A stretch of 64,000 nucleotides of DNA, taken from NCBI RefSeq assembly GCF_019977235.1, contig NZ_AP024646.1, positions 1,240,001 to 1,304,000 on the forward strand. The letters are read 5' to 3'. The translations under genes were made by a program, and so were the position numbers. This DNA is from Arthrobacter sp. StoSoilB5. Lineage in GTDB: Bacteria > Actinomycetota > Actinomycetes > Actinomycetales > Micrococcaceae. Positions within the stretch are counted from its first letter, which is position 1; every line of letters begins with the position of its first letter. Shown piece by piece: positions 43,846 to 52,629 of this stretch. The notes below the pieces were generated by a model. The model saw only the letters and a list, made by a program, of their open reading frames with translations, was not told the origin of the DNA and ran no database searches.

Positions 43846-44202
43846 CTACTGCTCCTCTTCCCAGGCGAAGGCCCTGAAATGCCACTCTCCGCCAACCTCG
43901 AATCGATCTGCCAAGGTTCCCGGGGGGATAGATGCCAAGACTTCCAAAGTGGGATCCATATCAATGATGTGTCTGATATGAGTCGCAACGGCGCCGCCGG
44001 GGGTATTTGGGTCATCTACCCCGTCGGCGATGCTCCAACCATTTTCAGGGTCGTGTAGTACTTGTAGAGCGGGTCTGGTGCCTGAGAGTACGGAAGTCAT
44101 CACCACCGCACCGAGCTCATCTGGGAATCGACCGTCCGGGAACGGCCATGGCATCTCGCGCATCATTTCGCTGTTGTGGGTCACATAGACATTGTTCCTC
44201 AT
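43846..44202 (-). CDS. Imm33-like (DUF2185) immunity protein
   Basis: About 118 residues from the ATG at 44202 (MRNNVYVTHNSEMMREM); the frame also opens at 44247. The central WSIADGVDDPNT...HIRHIIDMDPTLEVLASIPPGT fits the DUF2185/Imm33 pattern (damaged GW..LSGDE, then N...I..IDP.I..LL..P.G). It stands on the opposite strand to all toxin modules here and has no toxin of its own beside it, so it is probably an orphan immunity gene. Confidence 0.55.
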   Translation of the reverse strand: MRNNVYVTHNSEMMREMPWPFPDGRFPDELGAVVMTSVLSGTRPALQVLHDPENGWSIADGVDDPNTPGGAVATHIRHIIDMDPTLEVLASIPPGTLADRFEVGGEWHFRAFAWEEEQ

Positions 44203-44295
44203 GCGACTACCGGGTATAACCAAAACCGCTGAAGCTAGCTGATACAAGGCCTGGCACTACCATTTTTGTCCGCTCAACTCTTATAGGAGAAGTCC

Positions 44296-44538
44296 ATGTC
44301 CGTACCTGCTACCCTGACCGCACAAGACCAAGTTCTGGCTTCCCGGCATCGGAAGACGTCCATCATTCTCGGTGTCATCAGCCTGTTCATCCTTGGACTT
44401 CCGCTGGGGGCCCTCGCGTTCATCAATGCCCGGAAGGCAGAAGCGCTCGGCGTCAGAGCTACGGCTGGAAAGGTCCTTGGAATCATAGGCTTCATCAGCG
44501 GAGCGATCGTCCTTGGCATCATCGTCTTCACGAGATAG
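44296..44538 (+). CDS. DUF4190-like small membrane protein, copy 1
   Basis: An 80-residue protein with two hydrophobic helices (about 22-44 and 57-79), TSIILGVISLFILGLPLG then FINARKAEALGV and GKVLGIIGFISGAIVLG. A TATAGGAGA binding site lies 5-6 nt before the ATG. It has a near twin at 49143-49376, and the two flank the RHS remnant. The RHS fragment starts right at its stop codon with no gap, so it marks the recombination edge. It may be an accessory or immunity membrane protein of the RHS locus. Confidence 0.75.
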   Translation: MSVPATLTAQDQVLASRHRKTSIILGVISLFILGLPLGALAFINARKAEALGVRATAGKVLGIIGFISGAIVLGIIVFTR

Positions 44539-46957
44539 GCAGGCAAAACCACCTACACCTACACCTACAGCGCAGCCGGCAAGCTCACCGCACGGGAACT
44601 GGCCTTCAACAGCCGCCCAAGCGTGGCGACTGACTACCAGTGCTACGACTACGACTACGCCTCACGGCTGGAAGCCGTGTGGACACCCGCGTCCAAGGCC
44701 TGAACGACAGCACCGAGCCCTGCCTCGACCAGCGTAAGCGGTCTTGGCGGTCCGGCAGCGTACGCGCAAACCTACACGTACACCGCAGCCGGTGACCGCT
44801 CACAGGTCAAACGCTTCGGCGCCTCCGGAGCGTTGGCCGTCACCGAGCAGTACAACTACGCAGCACCCGGTACCGCAGGACCGCACCAGGTTGACTCGAT
44901 CGTCTCCACCGTGAACGGCACACCAACGACCCGGACCTTCACCTGGGACGCAGCCGGACGGATGACAGGCCGGGCAGGCCAAACCCTGACCTACACCGCC
45001 GACGGTTTCCTGGCCACCACCACGGGAACGAGCACCGTCCCGGCGAACCCGAACCCGGGCGCGACCAACGGAACACCACCCGGGCCCACCACAGGGGCAG
45101 GCGGCCTCGGTACCAGGTACTACGATGCCGCCGGCAACCTCGTCGGTATCGTCGACGGAACCGGCACTACGGTCACCCTCGGCCGGATCACCGCGCACGC
45201 CACCAAAGCCACCACACCGATAAAAACAGCCACCTGCACGTACACGTTCGCAGGAAAGACCGTCGCGCAGCGTACCGCCGCAAACGGATCCGCGAAACTG
45301 TCCCTGATCGTCGGCGACTCCGTGAACACGGCCCAAACCATGACACAACCCACAGTCGGGACCGGGCCAATCACCGCAATCCAGCGCTACACCGACCCGT
45401 TCGGCCTCGCACGAGGCAACAACCTCACCGGCCAAGGCAACAACACCTACACCGCCGCCGGCGCAACAACCGCTGGTGTCGGCTCCAACGCCGCCAACCC
45501 AGCAGGCTTCGGCGCCGTCAATGGATACATCGGCGGGCTCGATGACACCGTCAGCTCCCTGACCCACCTCGGAGCACGCGAACTTGACCCCGTCACCGGT
45601 GCCTTCACCAGCCCCGACCCGGTCCTCCACACCGACAAAGGCGAAGGATTCACCCCCTACTCCTACTCATGGGGAGACCCGATCAACCGCTCGGACCCGT
45701 CAGGTCTGGACTGGTGGGGGGACGTCGGCAACTTCTTCAAGGACCACGGCTCAGAAATTGTCGGAGCCGTCACGGGTGCCGTCGTCGGTGCCGTAGTCGC
45801 CGTCGGTGTTGCTTCCCTGGTCGCAGGATGCATCGCCACGGTCGTCTGTGCCGTCGCTGGGGCCGCGGTTATCGTTGCGGGTGCTGTCGCCGGCGGGATT
45901 GCTGCGTCCGGTGCTACGGCCATGGCCGACATGGCACAAGGAAAACCAGCTCCCTCAGCCGAGCAATACTACGGCGGCATGGCCAACAACATCGGATGGG
46001 GACTAGCCGGAGGCGCGGTAGGGTCCGGCGTCGGGCAAGTACTCAGTAAAGCCGCCCCGTATGTCGGTTCGTTCGTCAGAGGACTCGCTGGCAACGGATC
46101 TGGAGGTGCAGCAAGCGCTGCCTCCGGCCGAGTAGCCTCCCAGAACCTTGCCAAACAGTCCTACCAAGCAGCCCAACAGCAAACACAGAACCTCGGCAAC
46201 CAAGCCGCAGCCAAGGCAGCGACCTCGTCCCCCAGTACTTACTCGGGAAGCATGAGTAGTGCAGCGAAAGCGTGTTCCTTTGCAGGCTTCACCGTGGTTC
46301 TCATGGGAGACGGATCTAAGAAGCCGATCGACGAAGTCAAAATCGGAGACAAGGTCCTAGCCACCGACCCAGAAACTGGCGAACAGGAACCCAAAGCAGT
46401 CCCAACACGTCTTCGTACACGAGGACACAGTTGCTGAGCTCATCCTAGACAGGGACAGCATCACGACTACCGAAGATCACCCCTTCTGGTCAGTAACAGA
46501 TCAACGCTTCGAACGCGCCGACCAGCTCGCAAAGGGAGAAAAGGTCCTGGCATCCGACGGCACCCAAGTCACCGTTGCCGGTTTGAGTGACGGAACTTCT
46601 CGGACAGCCCTTGCCTACAACCTGTCAATCGAGGGCATCCACACTTACCACGTTGGCCGTGCTGAGATCCTCGTCCACAATACCTGTGACCTCAACGGAC
46701 TGATGCTGTCCAAGAATCAAGGGTCAAAACTCACGACAGGGCAGGCGTCCGGCTTGGCGGAGTGGCTAGGATATGCCAAGGTTAGCGGTCGTCAAAGCCA
46801 CGGTCAGGCCATCTATACTAACGGTAAGAATTTCATTAGCCCCGATGCCGATACGCATTCGTTAGGGGTTTGGAAAATGGCATCAAAGGTTGACGGATTT
46901 GGCGCCAAGACTCGATTGGGAACTTATGATGCGCTCCTGCAATGGTATAAAAAATGA
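44539..46957 (+). pseudogene. RHS polymorphic toxin remnant with Hint pretoxin and Ntox21-like tip
   Basis: The 5' part of the rhs gene is missing; the frame begins in mid-core (TYTYSAAGKLTAREL). It has a stop at 44701-44703, then reads on from 44704: RHS repeats (QYNYAAPGTAG, RYYDAAGNLVGIVDG), the core end YIGGLDDTVSSLTHLGARELDPVTGAF..PDP, and GDPINRSDPSG. A hydrophobic, Gly-rich stretch follows (about 45750-45930), then a Hint self-cleaving domain starting at CSFAGFTVVLMGDGS. Near 46405 an extra base shifts the frame; the rest of Hint (TTTEDHPFWSV, HTYHVGRAEILVHNT) and the tip go on in the next frame. The tip with HGQAIYTNGKNFISPDAD and GVWKMA resembles Ntox21. It cannot be made as one protein. 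Confidence 0.82.
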
Positions 46958-47235
46958 GAAATGATCCATGGGGGATATCTATTCCCGGGCTCACCCATGA
47001 ACGCGCTGAAGAGATTCGCGAATTACTGTTACCAGAATCTCGCTTTGGTGTCGTCCTGCTTGATCCCCAGAAGTTCTTGATCGAGGGATTCGATCGTTCT
47101 ACCGTTGAGGTGTTGATCAAGTGTATGGAAGCCGGACTGGCGGCCGGGGCCTTAGATTCAGACGAAAAGAGCGGTGTTGAGAGTCTTCTCGACGACTATC
47201 GTGACTGGCTGGATCACTGTTCCAGCGTCGAGTGA
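46954..47235 (+). CDS. Immunity protein for the Ntox21-like toxin
   Basis: A 93-residue acidic protein that overlaps the toxin stop by 4 nt (ATGA). It has no named family that I recognise: an N-terminal PGLTHERAEEIRELLL helix, FGVVLLDPQKFLIEGF, and a helical C-terminus with DEKSGVESLLDDYRDWL. Position, size and charge fit a cognate immunity protein. A perfect terminator hairpin follows at 47486-47518. The gene looks intact. Confidence 0.7.
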   Translation: MRNDPWGISIPGLTHERAEEIRELLLPESRFGVVLLDPQKFLIEGFDRSTVEVLIKCMEAGLAAGALDSDEKSGVESLLDDYRDWLDHCSSVE

Positions 47236-47485
47236 TTCAGGGGAGTCGGGATGGTCCGAGGAACCACTCAGCTATTAAGGCTATCCCCTTGCATGAATCC
47301 GAACTGTTGTACAAGCCGCGCCACGGGGTGGAAGCCGTTAATGGGCTAATGGAAGGATCGGCTCGTTCCTTAATGGCATTCTGAGCGAGGTGCGTACGTT
47401 TCCGATCTTTGGCGAGTACAAAGGAGCGCAAGCGAGCACCAACTTTCTCGTCTGCTCCTCTGCGACGAAACTCTAGCTCCAAATA
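47236..47485. other. Intergenic remnant region
   Basis: No supported coding frame. It may hold worn-down toxin or transposon sequence that I cannot name. Confidence 0.35.
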
Positions 47486-47518
47486 AAAGAGGCATCGACT
47501 GTTGGTCGATGCCTCTTT
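47486..47518 (+). terminator. Strong hairpin after the toxin-immunity pair
   Basis: A perfect 14-bp stem (AAAGAGGCATCGAC and complement) with a 5-nt loop. The sequence after it has few Ts. Confidence 0.75.
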
Positions 47519-47751
47519 CACTCTTGAGGAGCACCTCCATGGTTTCAGGAATCAGTTCAATACCCGAAAATCAGAAGCATGGCTACGTGATGTCCGGTCG
47601 ACCTTGGCATGTCGGACTTATGACCACGCAGTTTGTTGGCAGGGAAATTACTCAGGCTCGGCACTGTGGTCCTAGTACGACAGAAATACCTTGCAGGGAA
47701 AGGAGCCATGAGCCAGGTTGAGGTTACGGGGCTCTCCACGGTTCGTGGTGA

Positions 47752-48132
47752 ATGTTCTGCCGTGATGCATCTTCATGGCGCTGTTCTGGCGGCACTGCGC
47801 AACAGTTTGTGAGTCCTCGGCCTCTGACCGGCCTACCTGACTACGACCTCGACGTGTCTCTGTTTCCCGAGCTGGCTGCCTTCCTGACGTCTGATGCCGA
47901 GATTGACACCACGGTTCGGTTTGTCCTGGGTTGGATTTCGAAGTCGTTCCCTTGGTGTTGCGGATGCGGTCCATCGCCCTGGGAGGCTGTGGGTGAAAAG
48001 CTGTGGTCAGAGTTCGAGGCAACCGGCGATCTGGACCTATCGGAGTTCGCGGATGATAGCGAGTATGGCGTTTACTTCACCCACATCTATGCCTCAACTC
48101 AGCAGAAACGGTTGTCTGACGCTGGTGATTAG
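47752..48132 (+). CDS. Hypothetical protein, possible orphan immunity protein
   Basis: A frame of 126 codons whose first 25 residues look non-coding; from LPDYDLDVSLFPELAAFL onwards it is acidic and protein-like, with a CCGCGPSPWEAVGEKLW block and DLSEFADDSEYG. It may use a later start or be the end of a larger broken gene. Lying in the toxin region, it could be an immunity protein without its toxin. I do not recognise a family. Confidence 0.4.
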   Translation: MFCRDASSWRCSGGTAQQFVSPRPLTGLPDYDLDVSLFPELAAFLTSDAEIDTTVRFVLGWISKSFPWCCGCGPSPWEAVGEKLWSEFEATGDLDLSEFADDSEYGVYFTHIYASTQQKRLSDAGD

Positions 48133-48185
48133 TGCTGCCCGTTAGAGGATCCTTGGGTTCTTGCGGTGATTGCAACACTTAGCGG

Positions 48186-48518
48186 ATGGGCGTTGTCATG
48201 GCAGGGTATTCAGTTCATGTGAGGCCTGATCTTTTGCAGGTTTTTTGGGCCGGGATGCAGGCTGGTGATTTCATCACTGATGCCGTTGCTCGGATCGATA
48301 CGAGCCGGCGTACCGGGCGCAGGGTCCTGTTTGAGGCCGGTGGTGTCAGGCCTCGGCGGGGCCGTGATCTGAAGGGTCGGTGCCTGACCTTCGCCCAGCG
48401 TGAAGAGGTCGCCGTACTGCGTGCCCAGGGTCAATCTCTGCGGCAGATCGGAACGGTGGTCGGTAGAGCGGCCTCCACGATTTCGAGGGAGTTGCGGCGC
48501 AATTCGGTAGGCAGGTAG
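48186..48518 (+). pseudogene. IS30-family transposase, N-terminal fragment
   Basis: 110 codons covering the start of an IS30-type transposase: MAGYSVHVRPDLLQVFWAGMQAGDF, then the helix-turn-helix TFAQREEVAVLRAQGQSLRQIG and TISRELRRN. It stops before the DDE domain, which is absent. The helix-turn-helix differs from that of the intact element at 2.4-4.2 kb, so it comes from another IS30 subgroup. Confidence 0.8.
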
Positions 48519-48758
48519 GACAAACGAAAGGATACTGATCCGGTTGTCCTTGTCATTGACAGCGCGGCCGCTGAGAGGCCAGGCGTCCAAGTCGATGTAT
48601 GGTTGTCCGTCGATTACGGGCGCGACGAAGCGTATCCCTCAGCTGCCTTCCGCTTCGTGACCCACCGGCCAGGCGACCTCTGGGCTGGCGACTTGGCGGG
48701 CTTCAAACAGCCGGTCCTTCGGATGACTTCCCAGCTGGACCATAGAGATGGATGAAAA
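48519..48758 (+). other. Open stretch without start, possible gene fragment
   Basis: From about 48522 one frame stays open for about 77 codons with protein-like content (RPGVQVDVWLSVDYGRDEA, AAFRFVTHRPGDLWAGD) up to a stop at 48753-48755. There is no start codon of its own after the IS30 fragment. It may be the 3' end of a gene cut by that insertion. Confidence 0.3.
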
Positions 48759-49159
48759 ATGAACTTTGATTCAGAAACCTTCGGTGGCTGGTTGAGGGCC
48801 AACGATTCACTCTCATCGTCGCTGCTCCATAATTTGTCTCTCGAAAAATATGGCTATTCTGTACAGGCGGTTTCAGACGCTTCATCGATAATGGCGGCAA
48901 CGTGCTCAGTGCTCCATATGATGTCGAGATTCATCTGGAAGCAGTGGACTCCCTGAATCTGGTAAGAGCCCTGATGGATTATTCCGTGGAGCATCCTGAA
49001 GAGGTCAACTGGGGTTTCACTGAAGTGTCTCTCGTCGCCTTAGAGCCGGAGGGTGACCGCTTCCGCCTCAGTGTCATCTGGGAGGGCTGGGATCGGAAAA
49101 TTGAGATCCTTTGTCGTCGGGTGTGGGTATCGATACCTAACCATGCAGTCCATGGTTAG
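48759..49159 (+). pseudogene. Broken small gene, immunity-like
   Basis: The ATG at 48759 opens MNFDSETFGGWLRANDSLSS, but this frame ends at 48956 as nonsense. The protein-like sequence goes on in another frame from about 48870: FIDNGGNVLSAPYDVEIHLEA, VEHPEEVNWGFTEVSLVAL and FRLSVIWEGWDRKIEIL. One frameshift near 48870-48890 would join the two into about 130 residues. Alternatively the GTG at 48902 starts an 85-residue protein. The family is not recognised. Confidence 0.4.
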
Positions 49160-49376
49160 GTATCCCGCGTGGAGTCTCTCTCGATACCGAAAAAATTCAA
49201 TTATTTTGGGTGTTATCAGTTTGTTTGTTCTTGGTCTTCCGCTGGGTGTTATGGCTTTTATAAATGCACGAAAAGCAGAATCCTGTGGTGTAAAAGCCTC
49301 CGCCGGAAAAGTGCTTGGAGTCGTAGGATTCATGACCGGTGCGATCGTCCTGGGCGTCTTCGTTTTCACGAGGTAG
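49143..49376 (+). CDS. DUF4190-like small membrane protein, copy 2
   Basis: About 77 residues. From RKNSIILGVISLFVLGLPLG to the final GAIVLGVFVFTR it is nearly the same as the protein at 44296-44538, but the N-terminal 20 residues are unrelated, so its original start has been lost or replaced. The two copies, 4.8 kb apart in direct orientation, bracket the RHS remnant. It may still be made from the ATG at 49143. Confidence 0.55.
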   Translation: MQSMVRYPAWSLSRYRKNSIILGVISLFVLGLPLGVMAFINARKAESCGVKASAGKVLGVVGFMTGAIVLGVFVFTR

Positions 49377-49399
49377 TGAGCATGGGTGTGGTTGAAGAT

Positions 49400-49600
49400 C
49401 TCTGAAGCGCTGAGGCACCTCGCTGCGCTGATTGCCTTGAAGCCCTTCTCTTTCAGCAAGGATGCTGCCTCGCTGACTCTCACCAGCTAGTCCAGCTGCT
49501 TCTCATTGTTCATGAGCTGTTCGTCTAGTTCGAGGATGTGTTTAGCGAGGCGAATGGCTTCAGTCCGGGCGACGCAGAGGGATAGTTCTTCCTCGCGGGG
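49400..49600 (-). pseudogene. IS110-like transposase fragment
   Basis: Minus-strand reading gives ARTEAIRLAKHILELDEQLMNN, a stop, then LVRVSEAASLLKEKGF, which resembles the helical linker of IS110-type transposases between the DEDD domain and the C-terminal domain. The frame is broken by the stop at 49487-49489 and neither conserved catalytic part is left. A minor relic; the family call is tentative. Confidence 0.4.
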
Positions 49601-49832
49601 CGCCGCCGAGAGATCTCCAAGATCTGGGAGGCGGTGAGGGATCTGCGCGCATCGACCCCCAGGTTGTTGCTGCGCACCAGTGCGTTTTGGGATGATCGGG
49701 AAGCGCTTCGGCAGCGCGCCGCCCGGGACGATTAGCCTCTGTTGCCGGGGGCCGGCAGGTTCCACAATTGGGATGGAAGGACGGAGCCACGTACCGAGGC
49801 ACGCCGTGCTCCGAATCAGGAGGTGCATTCAT

Positions 49833-50204
49833 ATGCAGATCGGCCGAGTTCACGCAGCGTCCAAGCCTCACCCTGCCGCCGTCACTGCCATCAAGACATT
49901 CCACACCGTGGCGTGGCTTTCGATTGAGTCATGCGTTGTCTACGTGCTCTACCAGGGTGTGGCTGGACGCACTGACAGACGAGTTGGCATGGCAGCGGCG
50001 GTGATAGCTGGCGAATCCCTGGTCTTCGCAGGCAATGGATTCCGGTGTCCGCTCACGCAGCTCGCCGAACACTATGGGGCCGAAAGCGGCGCGGTGACGG
50101 ACATTTACCTTCCGAAATGGTTCGCTCACAACATGCCGGCCATCCACGTTCCACTACTGATAGCCATGGCCTACCTGCACATCCGGAACTTCCGGCGCCG
50201 ATAG
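49833..50204 (+). CDS. Membrane protein of unknown function
   Basis: About 123 residues from the ATG at 49833, with AGGAGG 9 nt upstream. Hydrophobic helices lie at about 20-40, 50-65 and 102-118. The segment GESLVFAGNGFRCPLTQLAEHYG followed by DIYLPKWFAHNMP looks like small membrane proteins of the DUF2784 kind, with conserved Cys, His and Trp. The role is unknown. The longer frame from 49680 lacks family similarity. Confidence 0.7.
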   Translation: MQIGRVHAASKPHPAAVTAIKTFHTVAWLSIESCVVYVLYQGVAGRTDRRVGMAAAVIAGESLVFAGNGFRCPLTQLAEHYGAESGAVTDIYLPKWFAHNMPAIHVPLLIAMAYLHIRNFRRR

Positions 50205-50252
50205 GCCACGAGCGCCGAGTTATCACGCTGGCCTGCCTGGCATCTGCCCGGT

Positions 50253-50720
50253 TCACTTGCTGGAGCCTTGCTCCCCACCCCGCGCCCGCTTCAGATCCTT
50301 CCGCAGGCCTCTGTTATCGGCCCTCAACTCCCGGTTGTCGTCGGCCAGCCCACGATTGTCCTCGGTCAGCTCCCGGTTGTCTTCCGTGAGCCCGCGGTTG
50401 GCGGCCTCCAACTCGAGCACCAGTTTCACGCCGGCCAGGTTCAGCCCCTCGTCAAGGAGCGCGCCAATCCTCCGCAGTGTCGCAAGGTCCGTTTCGCTGT
50501 AGCGGCGGGTGCCGCCGTCGGTCCTTTTCGGGGTGAGTAGCCCTTTGCGCTCATACAGGCGCAGATTCTGCTGGCCTGTACCCACGAGTTCAGCCGCAAC
50601 GGAGATGGCGTAGACGCCAAGTCCGTCGCGGTCGGCAGCGTCACGGGTGCCAGCGCCGTCCGCCTCCGCGGGCGTGCCGCCGTCGTAATCCGGCCGCTCG
50701 GTGTCGTGATCGCCAGCCAT
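50253..50720 (-). CDS. MerR-family regulator divergent from hsp20
   Basis: A 155-residue regulator. A winged helix-turn-helix of MerR type lies at about 36-105 ([25 protein letters not shown]...[11 protein letters not shown]). The C-terminal 45 residues are a striking coiled coil built of repeated DNRGL/DNRELxE units of six to seven residues. The N-terminal 30 residues are acidic and disordered. It resembles HspR, which represses heat-shock genes, and it is divergent from hsp20, so it probably controls that promoter and its own. Confidence 0.85.
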   Translation of the reverse strand: MAGDHDTERPDYDGGTPAEADGAGTRDAADRDGLGVYAISVAAELVGTGQQNLRLYERKGLLTPKRTDGGTRRYSETDLATLRRIGALLDEGLNLAGVKLVLELEAANRGLTEDNRELTEDNRGLADDNRELRADNRGLRKDLKRARGGEQGSSK

Positions 50721-50753
50721 GCAAACCTCTCAAAAAATCTTTGAAAAAACCTC

Positions 50754-50782
50754 TTGCACCACTCTCTCACCGGTGCTATAAA
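50754..50782 (+). promoter_or_regulatory. hsp20 promoter with MerR-type operator
   Basis: TTGCAC (50754-50759) and TATAAA (50777-50782) are 17 nt apart. The inverted repeat GCACC...GGTGC lies across the spacer, the place where MerR-type regulators bind. AAGGAG (50846-50851) precedes the ATG at 50863. Confidence 0.65.
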
Positions 50783-50862
50783 AAATCTATACCAGCCAAC
50801 ACAGATCCGGAAGGCTGGCACAACAACAAAACCGCATCATGATCTGAAGGAGTGAGAACCAA

Positions 50863-51285
50863 ATGCTGATGCGCACAGACCCGTTCCGCGAATTCGACAG
50901 GCTCGCCCAACAGGTTTTTGGCACAACAGCAAGGCCTGCCGGCATGCCGATGGATGCTTGGCAGGAGGACGGCCAATTCATCGTTGCCCTCGATCTGCCG
51001 GGCGTCACGCCTGATTCGGTGGAGCTGGACGTCGAAAGCAACGTCTTGACGGTCAAGGCAGAACGTAAGTCGCCTGCGGGCGAGAACACCGAGATGCTTG
51101 CCGCCGAACGCCCGCAAGGCGTCTTCAGCCGGCAGCTCATTCTGGGTGACACCCTGGATACCGATGGAATCCAAGCCAGCTACGACGCAGGTGTGCTGAC
51201 ACTCCGCATCCCCGTCGCCGAAAAGGCAAAGCCGCGGCGCATCGAGATCTCGTCCAACAGCCAACGGCAGGAGATCAACGCCTAG
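50863..51285 (+). CDS. Hsp20/alpha-crystallin family small heat-shock protein
   Basis: A 140-residue chaperone that holds unfolding proteins. The alpha-crystallin domain covers about residues 30-125: [32 protein letters not shown]... in pattern, and the C-terminal [14 protein letters not shown] block. The IxI-like tail (IEISS) is present. Cytoplasmic and oligomeric by family. Promoter and divergent MerR gene indicate heat or stress control. The DnaJ-like gene 230 bp downstream is on the same strand. Confidence 0.92.
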   Translation: MLMRTDPFREFDRLAQQVFGTTARPAGMPMDAWQEDGQFIVALDLPGVTPDSVELDVESNVLTVKAERKSPAGENTEMLAAERPQGVFSRQLILGDTLDTDGIQASYDAGVLTLRIPVAEKAKPRRIEISSNSQRQEINA

Positions 51286-51515
51286 CCACAGCTGCTCCGC
51301 TGGAGCTCCACCCGGGGGTGGCCAACCCAGCGGAGCGTCAGACCGGGAGCTTCCGATCGGCCGCAGCATCGGAAAAGAGGGCGCAGGCTTCGTGCCACGC
51401 CACAGCGCTTGTTGCGCAGAGGAAAACGCGGCCCCTGACGTTGTCTCCCGATTGATGGCTCCCGGCCCATGCCGGGGGCCATCGCCAAATCCGCAGCACG
51501 TATCCGGAACCAGCA

Positions 51516-51959
51516 GTGAGCAACAGCCAACCCGACTACTACTCGATCCTGAACGTGGCTCCCAGCGCGACAGCCCGTGAAATCACCCACGCCTACCGCT
51601 CGCTGCTCCGCACCCACCACCCGGATACGCGCAAAAAGCCCGACGACGGCGACACCACCAAGGCGGCCGACCTCCAGGAACTCCACGCCATCATGCAGGC
51701 GTACGTGGTGCTCTCGGATCCGGCGAAGCGGAGTGCTTACGATCGCAGTCGGCAAACCGGTACTACATCCAGCGGTTCGTCAGGATCCAGCGGTTCCTCA
51801 GGGAAGCCGGTCAAGGTCCGCATCCATAAAGCGCCAGCCGCTCCAGCGGCCAGCGAAAAGGATCAACAGCCTCTGGTCTTCGGCCCGGTCCACTGGGAAC
51901 CGCTGCCCAGGACAACCCCCGGATTCCCCTCGCCCAAAGTCCGAAGGAGATACATATGA
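51516..51959 (+). CDS. J-domain protein
   Basis: A 147-residue protein. The J domain covers about 5-77 (DYYSILNVAPSATAREITHAYR, HPD at 35-37, AYVVLSDPAKRSAYDRS), so it should stimulate the ATPase of a DnaK. The Gly/Ser-rich linker (TTSSGSSGSSGSSG) and a basic tail follow; there is no zinc finger or DnaJ C-terminal domain, unlike classical DnaJ. The start is a GTG. The next gene overlaps by ATGA, so a specific partner is likely. Confidence 0.88.
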   Translation: MSNSQPDYYSILNVAPSATAREITHAYRSLLRTHHPDTRKKPDDGDTTKAADLQELHAIMQAYVVLSDPAKRSAYDRSRQTGTTSSGSSGSSGSSGKPVKVRIHKAPAAPAASEKDQQPLVFGPVHWEPLPRTTPGFPSPKVRRRYI

Positions 51960-52333
51960 GTGCCTGGCGCTCGTACGACAGCCATCTGATGCCCGCGTTC
52001 TACGAGCGATTCGAGAAACGCTGGGGAAAGGGAACCGCGCCGTTCCTGGATCCGGAAGTCCACGAGCAACCCATGCCGCGCGCTCAATGGATCAATGTGG
52101 ATACCGGAGCGGCTGTGGCCGTGGTCCCTATCTGGACGGACGATCCCGAACGTCGGTCCTTTGGCGTTTTCTACCTCCCGCCGGCCGGCGACATTTGGAT
52201 ACTTCGCCCAGGGCCTACAATGTTTGTCGAACCCGGCAAGGGCGGGAGCAAAGAGCAGGTCTCGCTACGTAACGATGCCTTCAAGAAGGCCGTCAATCAC
52301 GCCAAGGAATTCATTTACGGGCCGCAGCCCTAG
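51956..52333 (+). CDS. Hypothetical protein coupled to the J-domain gene
   Basis: A 125-residue soluble protein of no family I recognise; no signal peptide or membrane helix. It is Trp- and Pro-rich with beta-like stretches (AAVAVVPIWTDDPERRSFGVFYLP, WILRPGPTMFVEPG). Its ATG overlaps the stop of the J-domain gene by 4 nt, and it follows the hsp20 gene, so a role in stress-related protein quality control is the natural guess. Confidence 0.65.
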   Translation: MSAWRSYDSHLMPAFYERFEKRWGKGTAPFLDPEVHEQPMPRAQWINVDTGAAVAVVPIWTDDPERRSFGVFYLPPAGDIWILRPGPTMFVEPGKGGSKEQVSLRNDAFKKAVNHAKEFIYGPQP

Positions 52334-52377
52334 TGTTCTTGCTTCGGGTGTTTTTGCGCCGTCGGGCCAGTCCGCGG

Positions 52378-52629
52378 TCAGGATTCCCGCAGCACATCCG
52401 GTAGCTCATCCACGTACACGGTCTGGGGTGGCTCGAAGTAGATCACCAGCACCTTTTCGCCCACAGGAAAGATGCTCGCCTTGTCGAACGGATAGGCAAA
52501 AAACGCGCTGGTACCGCCATGGAAGGGGAGCATGACTTCGCCGATGGTGCCCGGGGCGATGGTCCCGGTCACCCTTCCGATCTTGCCGGTGAGGCTCCGA
52601 TTGACTTCTCTATGCATCTGACGCCGCAT
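52378..52629 (-). CDS. Small beta-rich (NfeD/OB-like) protein after flotillin
   Basis: An 83-residue protein. GKIGRVTGTIAPGTIGEVML and VGEKVLVIYFEPPQTVYV form the kind of five-stranded OB fold seen in the C-terminal domain of NfeD-like proteins, which accompany flotillins. There is no membrane helix. It overlaps the 3' end of the flotillin gene by 20 nt on the same strand, so the two are co-expressed. Confidence 0.7.
   Translation of the reverse strand: MRRQMHREVNRSLTGKIGRVTGTIAPGTIGEVMLPFHGGTSAFFAYPFDKASIFPVGEKVLVIYFEPPQTVYVDELPDVLRES

Noticed and set aside
44800..45630. Minus-strand frame of 276 codons in the RHS remnant
   Set aside because: Gly/Val/Asp-rich nonsense opposite well-matched RHS repeats.
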